From Mycolicibacterium aromaticivorans JS19b1 = JCM 16368 (lineage in GTDB: Bacteria > Actinomycetota > Actinomycetes > Mycobacteriales > Mycobacteriaceae): a stretch of DNA of 64,000 nucleotides. The notes beneath the pieces were generated by a model that saw nothing but the letters and a program-made list of their open reading frames with translations, ran no database searches and had not been told where the DNA came from. Every line of letters begins with the position of its first letter. The first letter of the stretch is position 1. The DNA lies in contig NZ_JALN02000001.1 of assembly GCF_000559085.1 (NCBI RefSeq), positions 4,960,001 through 5,024,000 of the forward strand. Reading direction: 5' to 3'. Both the position numbers and the translations under genes were made by a program. This document shows, in pieces, positions 1 through 13,227 of this stretch.

Positions 1-1608
1 AACGGCGAGTTCCTGTTGTACGACGGGCGGGTGCACACCTACGAGGCGGTGAACCGACGGATCAACAACGTTGTCCGCGGCCTGATCTCGGTTGGCGTGC
101 GTCAGGGCGTACGGGTTGGTGTGCTCATGGACACCCGGCCGTCGGCATTGGTGGCGATCGCTGCGTTGTCCCGCCTAGGTGCAGTCGCGGTGCTGATGCC
201 TCCCGACGCCGACCTCGCCGAAGCGATCCGAATCGGTGGCGTCAGCGAGGTCATCACCGACCCGGGCAACCTCGACGCGGCCCGCCAACTCCCGGTCCAG
301 GTGCTGGTTCTCGGTGGCGGCGAGACCCGCGACCTGAACCTGCCCGGCGACAGCAATGTCGTCGACATGGAGAAGATCGATCCGGACGCCGTTGCTTTGC
401 CGGGCTGGTACCGGGCCAACCCGGGCTTCGCGCGGGATCTGGCGTTCGTCGCGTTCAACACGGTCGGCGGAGCGTTGGTGCCCAAGCAGATCACCAACTA
501 CCGCTGGGCGTTGTCCGCGTTCGGCACCGCCTCGGCCGCGGCGCTGGGCCGCGGTGACACCGTGTACTGCCTGACTCCGCTGCATCATCAGTCCGGGTTG
601 CTGGTCAGCCTCGGCGGCGCGGTGGTCGGCGGCACCCGCATCGCGTTGTCGCGCGGGCTGCACCCGGACCGCTTCCTCACCGAGATCCGGCAGTACGGCG
701 TCACCGTCGTCTCCTACACCTGGACGATGCTGCGCAGCGTTGTCGACGACCCGGATTTCCGGTTGCGCGGCAATCATCCGGTACGGCTGTTCATCGGCTC
801 GGGCATGCCGCCGGGACTCTGGCAGCGGACCGTCGACGCCTTCAGCCCGGCCAACGTGGTCGAGTTCTTCGCCACCACCGACGGACAGGCCGTGCTGGCC
901 AACGTGGCCGGCGCCAAGATCGGCAGCAAGGGCCGTCCGCTGCCCGGTGGCGGCCAGGTCGAGTTGGCTGCCTACGACGCCGAGGACGACCTGATCCTCG
1001 AAGACGACCGTGGGTTTGTCACAGTCGCCGAGCCCAACGAGGTCGGCGTGCTGCTGGCCCGGCCGTGGGGGCCGATCGATCCGACCGCATCGGTCAAGCG
1101 CGGCGTGTTCGCGCCGGGGGACACCTGGATCTCCACCGAGTACGTGTTCCGGCGCGACGCCGACGGCGATTTCTGGCTGCTGGGCAACCGCCCGCTGCTG
1201 ATCCGCACCGAACGCGGCGTCGTGTTTCCCGAATCGGTCACCGACGCCGTCGGCCGGATCAATGCCGTCGACCTGGCCGCCACCTACAGCGTCGAGGGGG
1301 CCGACGGAGTCGTCGCTGTCACCGCGATCACGCTGCGCGACGGCATGGCGGTGACCACTGCGGACCTGACCGACGCATTCGCGTCGATGCCGGTGGGTCT
1401 GGCGCCCGACGTGGTGCACGTGGTGCCGGAGATGCCGCTGAGCGCTACGTTCCGGCCGACGGTGTCGGCGTTGCGCGCCGACGGGATACCGAAGGCATCT
1501 CGTAACGCCTGGCATTTGGAGCCCGATACGGGGAAGTACAAGCGTTTGACGGCTGCGGCACGCGCTCAGCTTTGCGGTACCGATGACTCGAGCGGTGCCG
1601 AGAACTGA
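1..1608 (+). CDS. Acyl-CoA synthetase domain of a lipase/acyl-CoA synthetase (5' truncated by window)
   Basis: The reading frame is open to base 1, so the N-terminal part lies outside the window. About 535 residues remain and read as an AMP-binding (FadD-type) adenylation domain. The P-loop-like A3 motif is degenerate (FNTVGGALVPK). An A8-like GDTW...R.DADGDFW...GNRP stretch and a C-terminal TGKYKR resembling the A10 lysine motif are present. Position upstream of a Trm112-like gene and a PlsC-like gene matches M. tuberculosis Rv1683, described as a fused lipase and long-chain acyl-CoA synthase; the lipase half is not visible. Family assignment is firm. Activity is less certain because of the degenerate ATP motif. 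Confidence 0.8.
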   Translation, partial: NGEFLLYDGRVHTYEAVNRRINNVVRGLISVGVRQGVRVGVLMDTRPSALVAIAALSRLGAVAVLMPPDADLAEAIRIGGVSEVITDPGNLDAARQLPVQVLVLGGGETRDLNLPGDSNVVDMEKIDPDAVALPGWYRANPGFARDLAFVAFNTVGGALVPKQITNYRWALSAFGTASAAALGRGDTVYCLTPLHHQSGLLVSLGGAVVGGTRIALSRGLHPDRFLTEIRQYGVTVVSYTWTMLRSVVDDPDFRLRGNHPVRLFIGSGMPPGLWQRTVDAFSPANVVEFFATTDGQAVLANVAGAKIGSKGRPLPGGGQVELAAYDAEDDLILEDDRGFVTVAEPNEVGVLLARPWGPIDPTASVKRGVFAPGDTWISTEYVFRRDADGDFWLLGNRPLLIRTERGVVFPESVTDAVGRINAVDLAATYSVEGADGVVAVTAITLRDGMAVTTADLTDAFASMPVGLAPDVVHVVPEMPLSATFRPTVSALRADGIPKASRNAWHLEPDTGKYKRLTAAARAQLCGTDDSSGAEN

Positions 1609-1679
1609 GCTTCTGCCCAGGTCGCGCGGCGCTGTTAGGCTCGCCGATAACCGCAGATCGCCACGCGTCGGAGGAATGC

Positions 1680-2231
1680 ATGACAACCCAGACCGCTTCA
1701 CGTCACTGGCGTCGCGCCGTCCGCGGCACGGCGATCGGTGCCCTGGCCGCTGGGCTGCTGGTCGGCATCGGTACGCAACAGGCGCTGGCTGATCCGAGCA
1801 CCGCGCCGGCGAATCCGACGGCCCCGGCGACAGCGGATGCCAATGGCGTCCCGCAGTTTCAGAGCGCCGACCAGCTGCTGCAGTTCATCGACCAGAACTA
1901 CGACCAGGGCGCCGGCGGCGGCCAGCTGTCCAACCTGATCAAGTCGGTGATGAAACTCCGTGCACAGGGCATCAAGCCGTCGAGGACGAATATCGCCGAG
2001 ATTCAGAACGCGCTGCAGTACCGCCCGAATCAGAAACCGCTTATCGAGGCGCTCCAGAACACGTTGGGTTACCAGCAGAAGATCTTCGCCCAGATGCAGC
2101 TCCTGCAGCAGGCGCAACAGCGGCAGCAGAACAATGCCGTGATGGGGGCCGGTCAGATGCCCAGCGACGGCGCACCGACCATCGGCGGCAATCAGGCCCC
2201 GGCGGCGGCGCCTCCGGCTGTGAGCCCGTAG
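1680..2231 (+). CDS. Exported Gln-rich protein of unknown function
   Basis: 183 residues. The ATG at 1680 follows a strong GGAGGA site at 1670-1675. An N-terminal signal peptide is visible: twin-arginine-like charged start (HWRRAVRG), hydrophobic core of about 18 residues and an ALADP cleavage region near residue 37. The mature part has a Pro/Ala spacer, a helical middle (QLLQFIDQNY through NTLGYQQKIFAQ) and a Gln-rich then Ala/Pro-rich tail. It is probably secreted or periplasmic. I recognise no catalytic motif or named family. It sits 5 bp before the Trm112-like gene and may be cotranscribed with it. Confidence 0.75.
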   Translation: MTTQTASRHWRRAVRGTAIGALAAGLLVGIGTQQALADPSTAPANPTAPATADANGVPQFQSADQLLQFIDQNYDQGAGGGQLSNLIKSVMKLRAQGIKPSRTNIAEIQNALQYRPNQKPLIEALQNTLGYQQKIFAQMQLLQQAQQRQQNNAVMGAGQMPSDGAPTIGGNQAPAAAPPAVSP

Positions 2232-2236
2232 CCCAC

Positions 2237-2437
2237 ATGCTGGACCAGAAACTGCTGAACATCCTGGTGTGCCCGGCCGACCGCGGGCCGCTGCTGCTGG
2301 TGGACGAACTTCTGTACAACCCTCGGCTGCACAAGGCCTACCGCATCGACGACGACATCCCGGTGTTGCTGGTCGACGAGGCCGTCGACGTCAGTCCCGA
2401 GGAGCACGAGCGTCTGATGGCGCGCTCGGCGTCCTAA
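2237..2437 (+). CDS. Trm112/UPF0434-like small protein (Rv1684-like)
   Basis: 66 residues beginning MLDQKLLNILVCPADRGPL, the start pattern of the Trm112/YcaR (UPF0434) family. Members bind zinc or act as small partners of methyltransferases. Only the first cysteine of the usual CPxC pair is present (CPADRG), so classical zinc binding through that knuckle is unlikely here. The position between the acyl-CoA synthetase and acyltransferase genes matches Rv1684 of M. tuberculosis. The gene follows the upstream exported-protein gene by 5 bp. Its role in mycobacteria is unknown. Confidence 0.8.
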   Translation: MLDQKLLNILVCPADRGPLLLVDELLYNPRLHKAYRIDDDIPVLLVDEAVDVSPEEHERLMARSAS

Positions 2438-2470
2438 CCCGTCAGGTCAATCGGGCGTACCGTTTGGGCC

Positions 2471-3283
2471 ATGGGGGACGCCGTCGTCGTCGAGCAGTTG
2501 GATGGCGAACTCGCCAACTGGGATCCTTCCTTCACCCGACAAGTACTTGGCCGGATGTGGCCGTTGTTGCGGTTGTACTTCCGCGCCGAGGTCCGTGGCC
2601 TGGGGTTGATGCCGCGGTCGGGCGGTGCGCTGGTGGTGTGCAACCACTCCGGGGGCATGTTGACACCCGATGTGTCGATCTTCGGGCCGGCGTTCTATGC
2701 CGAGTTCGGATATGAGCGGCCCCTGTACACGCTGGCGCACTACGGAATCTTCATCGCGCCGTGGGGTCCGCTACTGCCACGTCTGGGTGTTGTGCACGCC
2801 AGCCCGAAGGCCGCCAGAGCAGCACTGGACGCCGGGGCCGTCGTGCTGGTCTTCCCGGGCGGTGACTACGACGCCTACCGGCCCACATCACGGCGAAACG
2901 CGATCGACTTCGACGGACGCACCGGCTATGCGCGCACCGCGATAGAGACCGGCGTGCCGATCGTGCCGATGGTCTCGATCGGCGCCCAGGAGACCCAGTT
3001 CTTCCTCGGTCGTGGCACTCGATTCGCGCATCTTCTGGGGCTCAACAAGATTCGAATGGAGATCCTGCCAGTGACGGTCGGGCTCCCGTTTGGGTTGACC
3101 GTCACCGTCCCGCCGAATCTGCCGCTGCCCTCGAAAATCGTCATGGAAGTCCTCGAACCGGTCGATCCCGCGGCGTTCGGGAGGCATCCGGATGTCGACG
3201 AGGTCGACACTCATGTGCGACGGGTGATGCAGCGGGCGCTGAACCGGCTGTCGCGCCAACGGCGTTTGCCCATCCTGGGTTGA
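2471..3283 (+). CDS. PlsC-like lysophospholipid acyltransferase family protein
   Basis: 270 residues with acyltransferase block I as CNHSGG near residue 56, followed by an aspartate eight residues after the histidine. This is a variant spacing of the classical NHX4D. A later FPGGD motif fits block III, and VPIVPMVSIG fits block IV. These proteins transfer acyl groups from acyl-CoA to a glycerolipid or other hydroxyl acceptor at the membrane. Neighbouring acyl-CoA synthetase and lipase functions suggest lipid remodelling. The exact acceptor cannot be read from sequence. The gene is followed convergently by the TetR gene with only 4 bp between stops. Confidence 0.82.
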   Translation: MGDAVVVEQLDGELANWDPSFTRQVLGRMWPLLRLYFRAEVRGLGLMPRSGGALVVCNHSGGMLTPDVSIFGPAFYAEFGYERPLYTLAHYGIFIAPWGPLLPRLGVVHASPKAARAALDAGAVVLVFPGGDYDAYRPTSRRNAIDFDGRTGYARTAIETGVPIVPMVSIGAQETQFFLGRGTRFAHLLGLNKIRMEILPVTVGLPFGLTVTVPPNLPLPSKIVMEVLEPVDPAAFGRHPDVDEVDTHVRRVMQRALNRLSRQRRLPILG

Positions 3284-3287
3284 GGGG

Positions 3288-3905
3288 TTAGTACAGCGAA
3301 GGCAGTTCACCGGTGAGGTAACGCTGCAACGTGGGCGCAATGGTTTCACTGATCTGTCCCGGTGTCAGGGACGCGAACGGCTCCAGCCCGATGATGTAGC
3401 GCGCCATCACCACACCCACCAGTTGCGAGGCCACGAATTGGACGCGCAATCGTCCCGTGCCAGGTGGGTTGTCGACTCGGCGCCCGACTTCGGTAGTGAT
3501 GACCTCTTGGAAGAACGAGCGGACCAGCGTGACGTCGGCACCCGCCAGCAGTGACCGCATCGTCGCGATCAACCCGTTGCCCATCTCCGAATCCCACAGC
3601 GGCAGAAGGATCGACGGTAGGACCCGGCCGAGTTCGTCGACCGGGGTGTCGCGCAGCGGAGCCAGTACCGCCATGGGGTCGATCGGGATGTTGATCGCAG
3701 CGGCGAACAGCTGCTCCTTGGTGCCGAAGTAGTGGTGCACCAAGGCTGAGTCGACACCGGCGGCCGCGGCGATCGACCGGATCGACGTCTTGTCGATGCC
3801 GTTGCGGGCGAACAATTCTCGCGCGTTGGCCAGGATTCGTTCGCGGGTATCGGATGTGCCCGGTGGGCGTCCGGGGCGCTTGGTTTGCCGGGGTCCGGCG
3901 GTCAC
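3288..3905 (-). CDS. TetR-family repressor of the adjacent ABC exporter (Rv1685c-like)
   Basis: 205 residues from a GTG at 3905. The start overlaps the upstream permease stop as GTGA, which decides it over longer in-frame extensions. The N-terminal helix-turn-helix is clear (RERILANARELF, then TSIRSIAAAAGVDSALVHHYFGTKEQLF), followed by an all-helical ligand-binding domain typical of TetR. It is the last gene of a leftward ATPase-permease-regulator operon, the arrangement of Rv1687c-Rv1686c-Rv1685c. It probably represses the operon through the two palindromes over the ATPase start (5407-5437). The inducer is unknown. Confidence 0.88.
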   Translation of the reverse strand: MTAGPRQTKRPGRPPGTSDTRERILANARELFARNGIDKTSIRSIAAAAGVDSALVHHYFGTKEQLFAAAINIPIDPMAVLAPLRDTPVDELGRVLPSILLPLWDSEMGNGLIATMRSLLAGADVTLVRSFFQEVITTEVGRRVDNPPGTGRLRVQFVASQLVGVVMARYIIGLEPFASLTPGQISETIAPTLQRYLTGELPSLY

Positions 3906-4732
3906 GGGGTGCGCCGCCGCAGGGTGGCCGCGGCCAAGGCCATCGCCGCGGTGGCGAAAGCCAGGACCACGATGATGTCCCGGACCGCGATGGTGGTCAG
4001 GTCGGTGTGGGTGTTCACCTGCTGCAAGGCCTCCAGCGCATAGCTGGCGGGCATCGCGTTGCTGATCCATTCCAGCCAGGTCGGCATCTGATTGCGCGGC
4101 ACGATGATCCCGGCCAGCAGCAGTTGGGGGACGATCACCACCGGCATGAACTGCACGGCCTGAAATTCGGTGCGGGCGAACGCACTTGCCAGCAGGCCCA
4201 GGCCGACACCCAGCACCGCGTTGATGACGGCGATGACGAACACCCACACCGGGCTGCCCTTGGTGTCGAAGCCCAACAGCCAGAACGCGACGATGCACGC
4301 CAGGATCGCCTGCGCGGCGGCCGCGACCGAGAACGCCGTGCCGTAGGCGGCCAGCAGGTCCAGTCGGCGCAACGGGGTGGTCAGGATCCGTTCCAACGTT
4401 CCCGATGATCGCTCGCGCTGCATGGTGATCGAGGTGATCAGGAACATCACGAACAGTGGGAACAGTCCGAGCAGGATCAGGCATGTCGTCTGGAACGGCG
4501 AAATCGCGCCGGGAAATTTCGGCACGTCGTCGAACATGAAGTACATCAAGGTGATCACCGCGCTGGGCACCACGAGAATCATTGCGACACTTCGGTGATC
4601 GGCCCGTAGTTGGCGCAGAATACGGCCGGTGGTGGCGAGATAGGCGCCCAGATAGGCACGAGGGTTCAGCTTGCTGACGCTGCGGTGCTGTGCTTGATGA
4701 TGGACAGGAACGCTTCCTCCAGTGATGCGCAT
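3902..4732 (-). CDS. ABC-2 type exporter permease (Rv1686c-like)
   Basis: About 276 residues from the ATG at 4732. A much later ATG at 4582 would give 226 residues but would cut into the first membrane helix, so the longer form is preferred. Six hydrophobic segments are visible, with the ABC-2 signature between helices 2 and 3 (MQRERSSGTLERILTTPLRRLDLL). The gene starts inside the 3' end of the ATPase gene (67-bp overlap) and ends in a 4-bp overlap with tetR, so all three are cotranscribed. Likely role is drug or lipid export across the inner membrane. The substrate is unknown. Confidence 0.85.
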   Translation of the reverse strand: MRITGGSVPVHHQAQHRSVSKLNPRAYLGAYLATTGRILRQLRADHRSVAMILVVPSAVITLMYFMFDDVPKFPGAISPFQTTCLILLGLFPLFVMFLITSITMQRERSSGTLERILTTPLRRLDLLAAYGTAFSVAAAAQAILACIVAFWLLGFDTKGSPVWVFVIAVINAVLGVGLGLLASAFARTEFQAVQFMPVVIVPQLLLAGIIVPRNQMPTWLEWISNAMPASYALEALQQVNTHTDLTTIAVRDIIVVLAFATAAMALAAATLRRRTP

Positions 4733-5430
4733 CCGGTGTCCTCTCGCAGTCGGGCGGGGGTGGTGGTGGCCAGCAGTCGGCCTTCGCGCATGAGCAGCAG
4801 GCCTGCGCAGTGGTCGGCCTCGTCCATCACGTGGCTGGACACCAGCAAAGTGGTGCCCCGGCGGGCCAGTGCGTCGAACTGGGCCCACAAGTCCACGCGC
4901 AGCACGGGATCGAGGCCGACCGTCGGTTCGTCGAGCACCAGCAGGTCGGGCGTACAGACCAGCGCGCAGGCCAGCGAGACCCGGGCGCGCTGTCCGCCGG
5001 ACAGGTTGGCGCAGTACGCGGAGGCGTGATCACGAAGTCCGACGTCGTCGACCGCGCGATCGGCCACCGCGGGGGCAGCGCCGTACAGTGCCGCGAAGTA
5101 GCGGACGTTGTCGATGACCCGGAGGTCGTCGTAGATCGTCGGATCCTGGGTGACGTAGCCGACCCGGTGCCGCAGCCCGGGGGAGCCGGCCGGGTGTCCG
5201 AGTACGGTCACGGATCCCGACGTGACGATCTGGGTGCCGACGATGCTGCGCATCAGCGTGGTCTTGCCGCAACCTGACGGGCCGAGCAGTCCGGTGATCG
5301 AACCGTGGGGGATTGTCACCGAGATGTCGTGCAGGGCGACCCGTTTACCGCGCACGACGCGCAGGTGCTCGACTCGGATGGCGGGTTCGCCACGGCCGGT
5401 CAATAATTCATCACCCGATGAACTCATCAT
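4666..5430 (-). CDS. ABC exporter ATP-binding subunit (Rv1687c-like)
   Basis: The 254-residue form starting at ATG 5430 is chosen because a promoter (TTGACC-N17-CATTAT, 5466-5438) places transcription initiation at or next to that ATG, giving a leaderless message. A TTG 36 bp upstream lies inside the -35 box. Walker A (GPSGCGKTT), signature LSGGQRARVSLA, Walker B LLVLDEP and the switch histidine region (SSHVMDEAD) are all intact. It powers the adjacent ABC-2 permease. Two inverted repeats lie across the first codons, consistent with TetR control. Confidence 0.88.
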   Translation of the reverse strand: MMSSSGDELLTGRGEPAIRVEHLRVVRGKRVALHDISVTIPHGSITGLLGPSGCGKTTLMRSIVGTQIVTSGSVTVLGHPAGSPGLRHRVGYVTQDPTIYDDLRVIDNVRYFAALYGAAPAVADRAVDDVGLRDHASAYCANLSGGQRARVSLACALVCTPDLLVLDEPTVGLDPVLRVDLWAQFDALARRGTTLLVSSHVMDEADHCAGLLLMREGRLLATTTPARLREDTGCASLEEAFLSIIKHSTAASAS

Positions 5431-5437
5431 GCGATGA
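5407..5437. promoter_or_regulatory. Two tandem palindromic operators over the exporter start
   Basis: Palindrome 1 is TTCATC-N4-GATGAA (5407-5422, perfect). Palindrome 2 is TCATC-N4-GATGA (5424-5437). Their centres are 16 bp apart. They lie just downstream of the proposed -10 box and cover the leaderless ATG. Two adjacent copies of the same element suggest binding of two TetR dimers, presumably the product of 3288-3905. Confidence 0.72.
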
Positions 5438-5466
5438 ATAATGCTCCCCGGCGCAGGGCAGGTCAA
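5438..5466 (-). promoter_or_regulatory. Sigma-A-like promoter of the ABC exporter/tetR operon
   Basis: On the minus strand, TTGACC (5466-5461) is followed after exactly 17 bp by CATTAT (5443-5438). Initiation about 7 nt further on falls at the ATG of the ATPase gene (5430). This predicts a leaderless transcript, which is common in mycobacteria. Confidence 0.6.
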
Positions 5467-5489
5467 GGCCTGGGGCAGAATTTCGTCCG

Positions 5490-6101
5490 ATGGGTGATCA
5501 GCTGGATACAGATCCGGTCTCGGCAGCGCGACTGCTGCTCGGCGGGGTGATCAGCTGCCGGGGTGTCAGCGCGCTGATCGTGGAGGTCGAGGCCTACGGC
5601 GGCCCGCCGGACGGTCCGTGGCCGGACGCCTCGGCCCACTCATACCGGGGTCCGAGTATCCGCAACAACGTGATGTTCGGCCCGGCCGGTCACCTCTATA
5701 CGTATCGAAGCCACGGCATCCACGTCTGCGCCAACGTGTCGTGCGGCCCCGACGGCACGGCTGCGGCGGTGCTGGTGCGGGCCGCGGCGATCGAGTCGGG
5801 TCGCGATGTGGCGCAGATTCGGCGCGGCCCGGCGGTTCGTCCAGTGGCGCTGGCCCGCGGTCCGGGCAACCTCTGTTCGGCGTTGGGCATCGTGATGGAC
5901 GACAACGGGGTCGACGTCTTCGATCCCGCGTCGCCGGTGACCGTCCAACTCGGCCACGGGGAGGGCCCGGAGAGCGCCGGCCCGCGGGTCGGGGTCTCGC
6001 AGGCGGCCGACCGACCGTGGCGATTGTGGCTCACCGGACGTCCGGAGGTGTCGGCCTACCGTCGCAGTCCCCGCGCCCCAATCCCGGGCGCGAGCGACTG
6101 A
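5490..6101 (+). CDS. mpg: DNA-3-methyladenine glycosylase (Mpg/AAG family)
   Basis: 203 residues, the usual length for bacterial AAG-family glycosylases. Family blocks are evident: the [12 protein letters not shown](G)PW segment containing the catalytic glutamate, [34 protein letters not shown] and [13 protein letters not shown]. The enzyme excises alkylated purines such as 3-methyladenine in base excision repair. It is transcribed divergently from the ABC exporter operon and sits 27 bp before tyrS, as in the Rv1688-Rv1689 pair. Confidence 0.93.
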   Translation: MGDQLDTDPVSAARLLLGGVISCRGVSALIVEVEAYGGPPDGPWPDASAHSYRGPSIRNNVMFGPAGHLYTYRSHGIHVCANVSCGPDGTAAAVLVRAAAIESGRDVAQIRRGPAVRPVALARGPGNLCSALGIVMDDNGVDVFDPASPVTVQLGHGEGPESAGPRVGVSQAADRPWRLWLTGRPEVSAYRRSPRAPIPGASD

Positions 6102-6128
6102 GCGCATCCCATGCGGGAAGATCAACGC

Positions 6129-7400
6129 ATGAGCACGACGATTCTCGACGAGTTGGGCTGGCGGGAGCTGATTGCGCAGTCGACCGACATCGACGCGCTC
6201 GCCGCGGCGGCCGCGCAGCCCCCGATGACGGTGTATTGCGGATTCGATCCGACCGCTCCGAGCCTGCACGCGGGAAATCTGGTGCCGTTGCTCACACTTC
6301 GTCGATTCCAGCGGGCCGGACACCGGCCGATCGTGTTGGCTGGCGGCGCCACCGGCATGATCGGTGATCCTCGCGACACCGGCGAGCGGACCATGAACAC
6401 CACCGACACCGTCGCCCAGTGGGCCGAGCGAATCCGCGGCCAGCTGGAGCGTTTCGTCGACTTCGACGAGTCGCCCAGCGGGGCAATCGTGGAGAACAAC
6501 CTGAATTGGACCGCGCAGCTGAGCGCCATCGATTTCCTGCGCGACGTGGGCAAGCACTTCTCGGTGAACGTGATGCTCGACCGCGACACGATCCGTCGCC
6601 GGCTCGACGGCGACGGCATCTCGTACACCGAATTCAGCTACATGCTGCTGCAGGCCAACGACTACGTGGAACTGCACCGGCGCTACGGCTGCTCGCTGCA
6701 GATCGGTGGCTCCGATCAATGGGGCAACATCATCGCCGGGGTGCGGCTGGCCCGCCAGATGCTCGGCGCGAGCGTCCATGCGCTGACGGTGCCGCTGGTC
6801 ACCGCGGCGGACGGAACCAAGTTCGGCAAGTCCACCGGAGGCGGCAGCCTGTGGCTGGATCCGGAGATGACCAGCCCTTATGCCTGGTACCAGTACTTCG
6901 TCAACACCGCCGACGCCGACGTGATCCGGTACCTACGCTGGTTCACCTTCCTGTCGGCCGACGACCTGGCCGAGCTCGCGCAGGCCACGGTCGAACGTCC
7001 ACACGAGCGCGCCGCACAGCGGCGGCTTGCCCAAGAACTGACCACGTTGGTGCACGGCCAGGCCGCGACTGACGCCGTCGAGCACGCGTCGCAGGCGTTG
7101 TTCGGCAGGGGTGAGCTATCCAGACTCGATGAACCGACCCTGTCCGCGGCGTTGCGGGAGACGACAGTGGCCGAGCTCGGTCCGGGCGGCGCGGACGGCA
7201 TCGTCGATCTGTTGGTGGCCACCGGCCTGTCGGCGAGCAAGGGTGCCGCCAAGCGCACGATCGCCGAGGGGGGAGTGTCGGTCAACAACGAGAAGATCGA
7301 CAGCGAGGACTGGGTGGCACAACCGTCCCACTTCCTGCACGGGCGCTGGTTGGTGCTGCGCCGCGGGAAGCGGAATATCGCTGGGGTACAGCGGGTTTGA
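6129..7400 (+). CDS. tyrS: Tyrosyl-tRNA synthetase
   Basis: 423 residues from the ATG at 6129; an upstream in-frame ATG at 6111 would add six residues with no family support. The class I HIGH-equivalent lies in [15 protein letters not shown] and the KMSKS loop appears as KFGKST. The tyrosine-binding region contains QANDYVELH and [11 protein letters not shown]-terminal S4-like RNA-binding domain ([22 protein letters not shown]) follows. It charges tRNA-Tyr. The next element downstream is the rRNA operon promoter, the defining location of rrnB in fast-growing mycobacteria. Confidence 0.97.
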   Translation: MSTTILDELGWRELIAQSTDIDALAAAAAQPPMTVYCGFDPTAPSLHAGNLVPLLTLRRFQRAGHRPIVLAGGATGMIGDPRDTGERTMNTTDTVAQWAERIRGQLERFVDFDESPSGAIVENNLNWTAQLSAIDFLRDVGKHFSVNVMLDRDTIRRRLDGDGISYTEFSYMLLQANDYVELHRRYGCSLQIGGSDQWGNIIAGVRLARQMLGASVHALTVPLVTAADGTKFGKSTGGGSLWLDPEMTSPYAWYQYFVNTADADVIRYLRWFTFLSADDLAELAQATVERPHERAAQRRLAQELTTLVHGQAATDAVEHASQALFGRGELSRLDEPTLSAALRETTVAELGPGGADGIVDLLVATGLSASKGAAKRTIAEGGVSVNNEKIDSEDWVAQPSHFLHGRWLVLRRGKRNIAGVQRV

Positions 7401-7440
7401 GCCTTCGGGGCGAGCGCGAAACGCCGATCTAGCAGGCGAT

Positions 7441-7469
7441 TTGACTCGCCGTTAGCTCGTCTGTAACTT
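7441..7469 (+). promoter_or_regulatory. rrnB promoter
   Basis: TTGACT (7441-7446), a 17-bp spacer and TAACTT (7464-7469) form a near-consensus sigma-A promoter with predicted initiation near 7476. It lies 41 bp after the tyrS stop and about 315 bp before the 16S gene. It is the only strong hexamer pair I see in the leader, in line with a single-promoter rrnB. Confidence 0.8.
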
Positions 7470-7475
7470 ATTCCA

Positions 7476-7790
7476 AGTCAGAGCGGCCCGGCCAAGCCGG
7501 AGAGCGCGAAGACCTCCCGGGAATCAAACCTGGCAACAGGGTTGTTCCTCTTGTCCGCACGATATCTACGCGGCCTTCGGGTCGCGGAATTACTGCGCGG
7601 TCGAGTGGGTACTGGGGTGTGTTGTTTGAGAACTCAATAGTGTGTTTGGTGGTTTTTGTTTGTTGTTGTTTTTTGCCGTGCTCTGATACCCCCGTGTTGG
7701 GGTGCGGTTTTTTTGATGCCAGTTTTGGTGTCTTTGTTTGGTTTCAGGCTTGTTCTGATTCGAATTCCACCTGTCTTTGGATGGGTTGTT
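7476..7790 (+). promoter_or_regulatory. rrnB leader with antitermination and processing region
   Basis: This gene-free stretch is the transcribed leader of the rRNA operon. The segment 7621-7680 carries the conserved mycobacterial pattern TTTGAGAACTCAATAG followed by T/G-rich boxes, which are box B/box A-type antitermination elements. The segment 7680-7790 is the 5' partner of the 16S precursor processing stem. Small open frames on either strand here are chance. Confidence 0.7.
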
Positions 7791-12845
<5,055 letters not shown>

Positions 12846-12990
12846 ACCAAAACAACAAACCAGTTGACACGGGAAAAGTAAGACGCACACCAAGACGCCC
12901 GCAACCACACCACAGCAATCACAACACTGCACCCCACCACCAAAACTAAACCTCCCCCACACGGGGGACACTCAAAAAAGAGTGAATACA

Positions 12991-13106
12991 GTTACGGCGG
13001 CCATAGCGGCAGGGAAACGCCCGGTCCCATCCCGAACCCGGAAGCTAAGCCTACCAGCGCCGATGATACTACCCAACAGGGTGGAAAAGTAGGACACCGC
13101 CGAACA
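12991..13106 (+). rRNA. rrf: 5S ribosomal RNA
   Basis: About 116 nt. The terminal stem pairs GTTACGGCGG at the start with CACCGCCGAAC at the end, and the internal CCCGGTCCCATCCCGAACCCGGAAG core is characteristic. It follows the 23S gene by about 145 bp of A/C-rich spacer and closes the operon. Confidence 0.95.
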
Positions 13107-13115
13107 CAATTTAGT

Positions 13116-13147
13116 GAAACGCCCCCCGAGAAATCGGGGGGCGTTTC
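13116..13147 (+). terminator. rrnB terminator hairpin
   Basis: A perfect 14-bp inverted repeat (GAAACGCCCCCCGA and its complement) closed by a GAAA tetraloop lies 9 bp past the 5S gene. The second arm ends in GTTTCC and is followed by ATTTG, giving a short T-rich tail. This is a strong intrinsic terminator by mycobacterial standards. Confidence 0.88.
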
Positions 13148-13192
13148 CATTTGAATATCGAATTCCATTGACAGCGTTTCAATTATCCGAAT

Positions 13193-13221
13193 TGTGACTG
13201 TCTGAGGCCTGCCCGTATCCT
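13193..13221 (+). promoter_or_regulatory. Putative promoter for the Rv1691-like to tlyA/nadK/recN run
   Basis: TGTGAC (13193-13198), 17-bp spacer and TATCCT (13216-13221). Initiation 7 nt later would coincide with the GTG at 13228, predicting a leaderless message. A TTGACA hexamer at 13168-13173 lacks a well-spaced -10. The assignment is by inspection only. Confidence 0.45.
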
Positions 13222-13227
13222 TTACAG

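Noticed and set aside
175..1701. 508-residue minus-strand open frame opposite the acyl-CoA synthetase
   Set aside because: It is antisense to a gene with clear motifs. Its own protein is Arg/His/Gln-rich, which is the usual mirror image of high-GC coding sequence.
3906..4484. N-terminal extension of the TetR gene to about 398 residues
   Set aside because: The extension overlaps the permease gene in another frame and is low-complexity. The GTG at 3905, overlapping the permease stop, is the natural start.
13168..13173. TTGACA as the -35 box for the gene at 13228
   Set aside because: No -10 box lies 16-18 bp downstream. The TGTGAC/TATCCT pair fits better.
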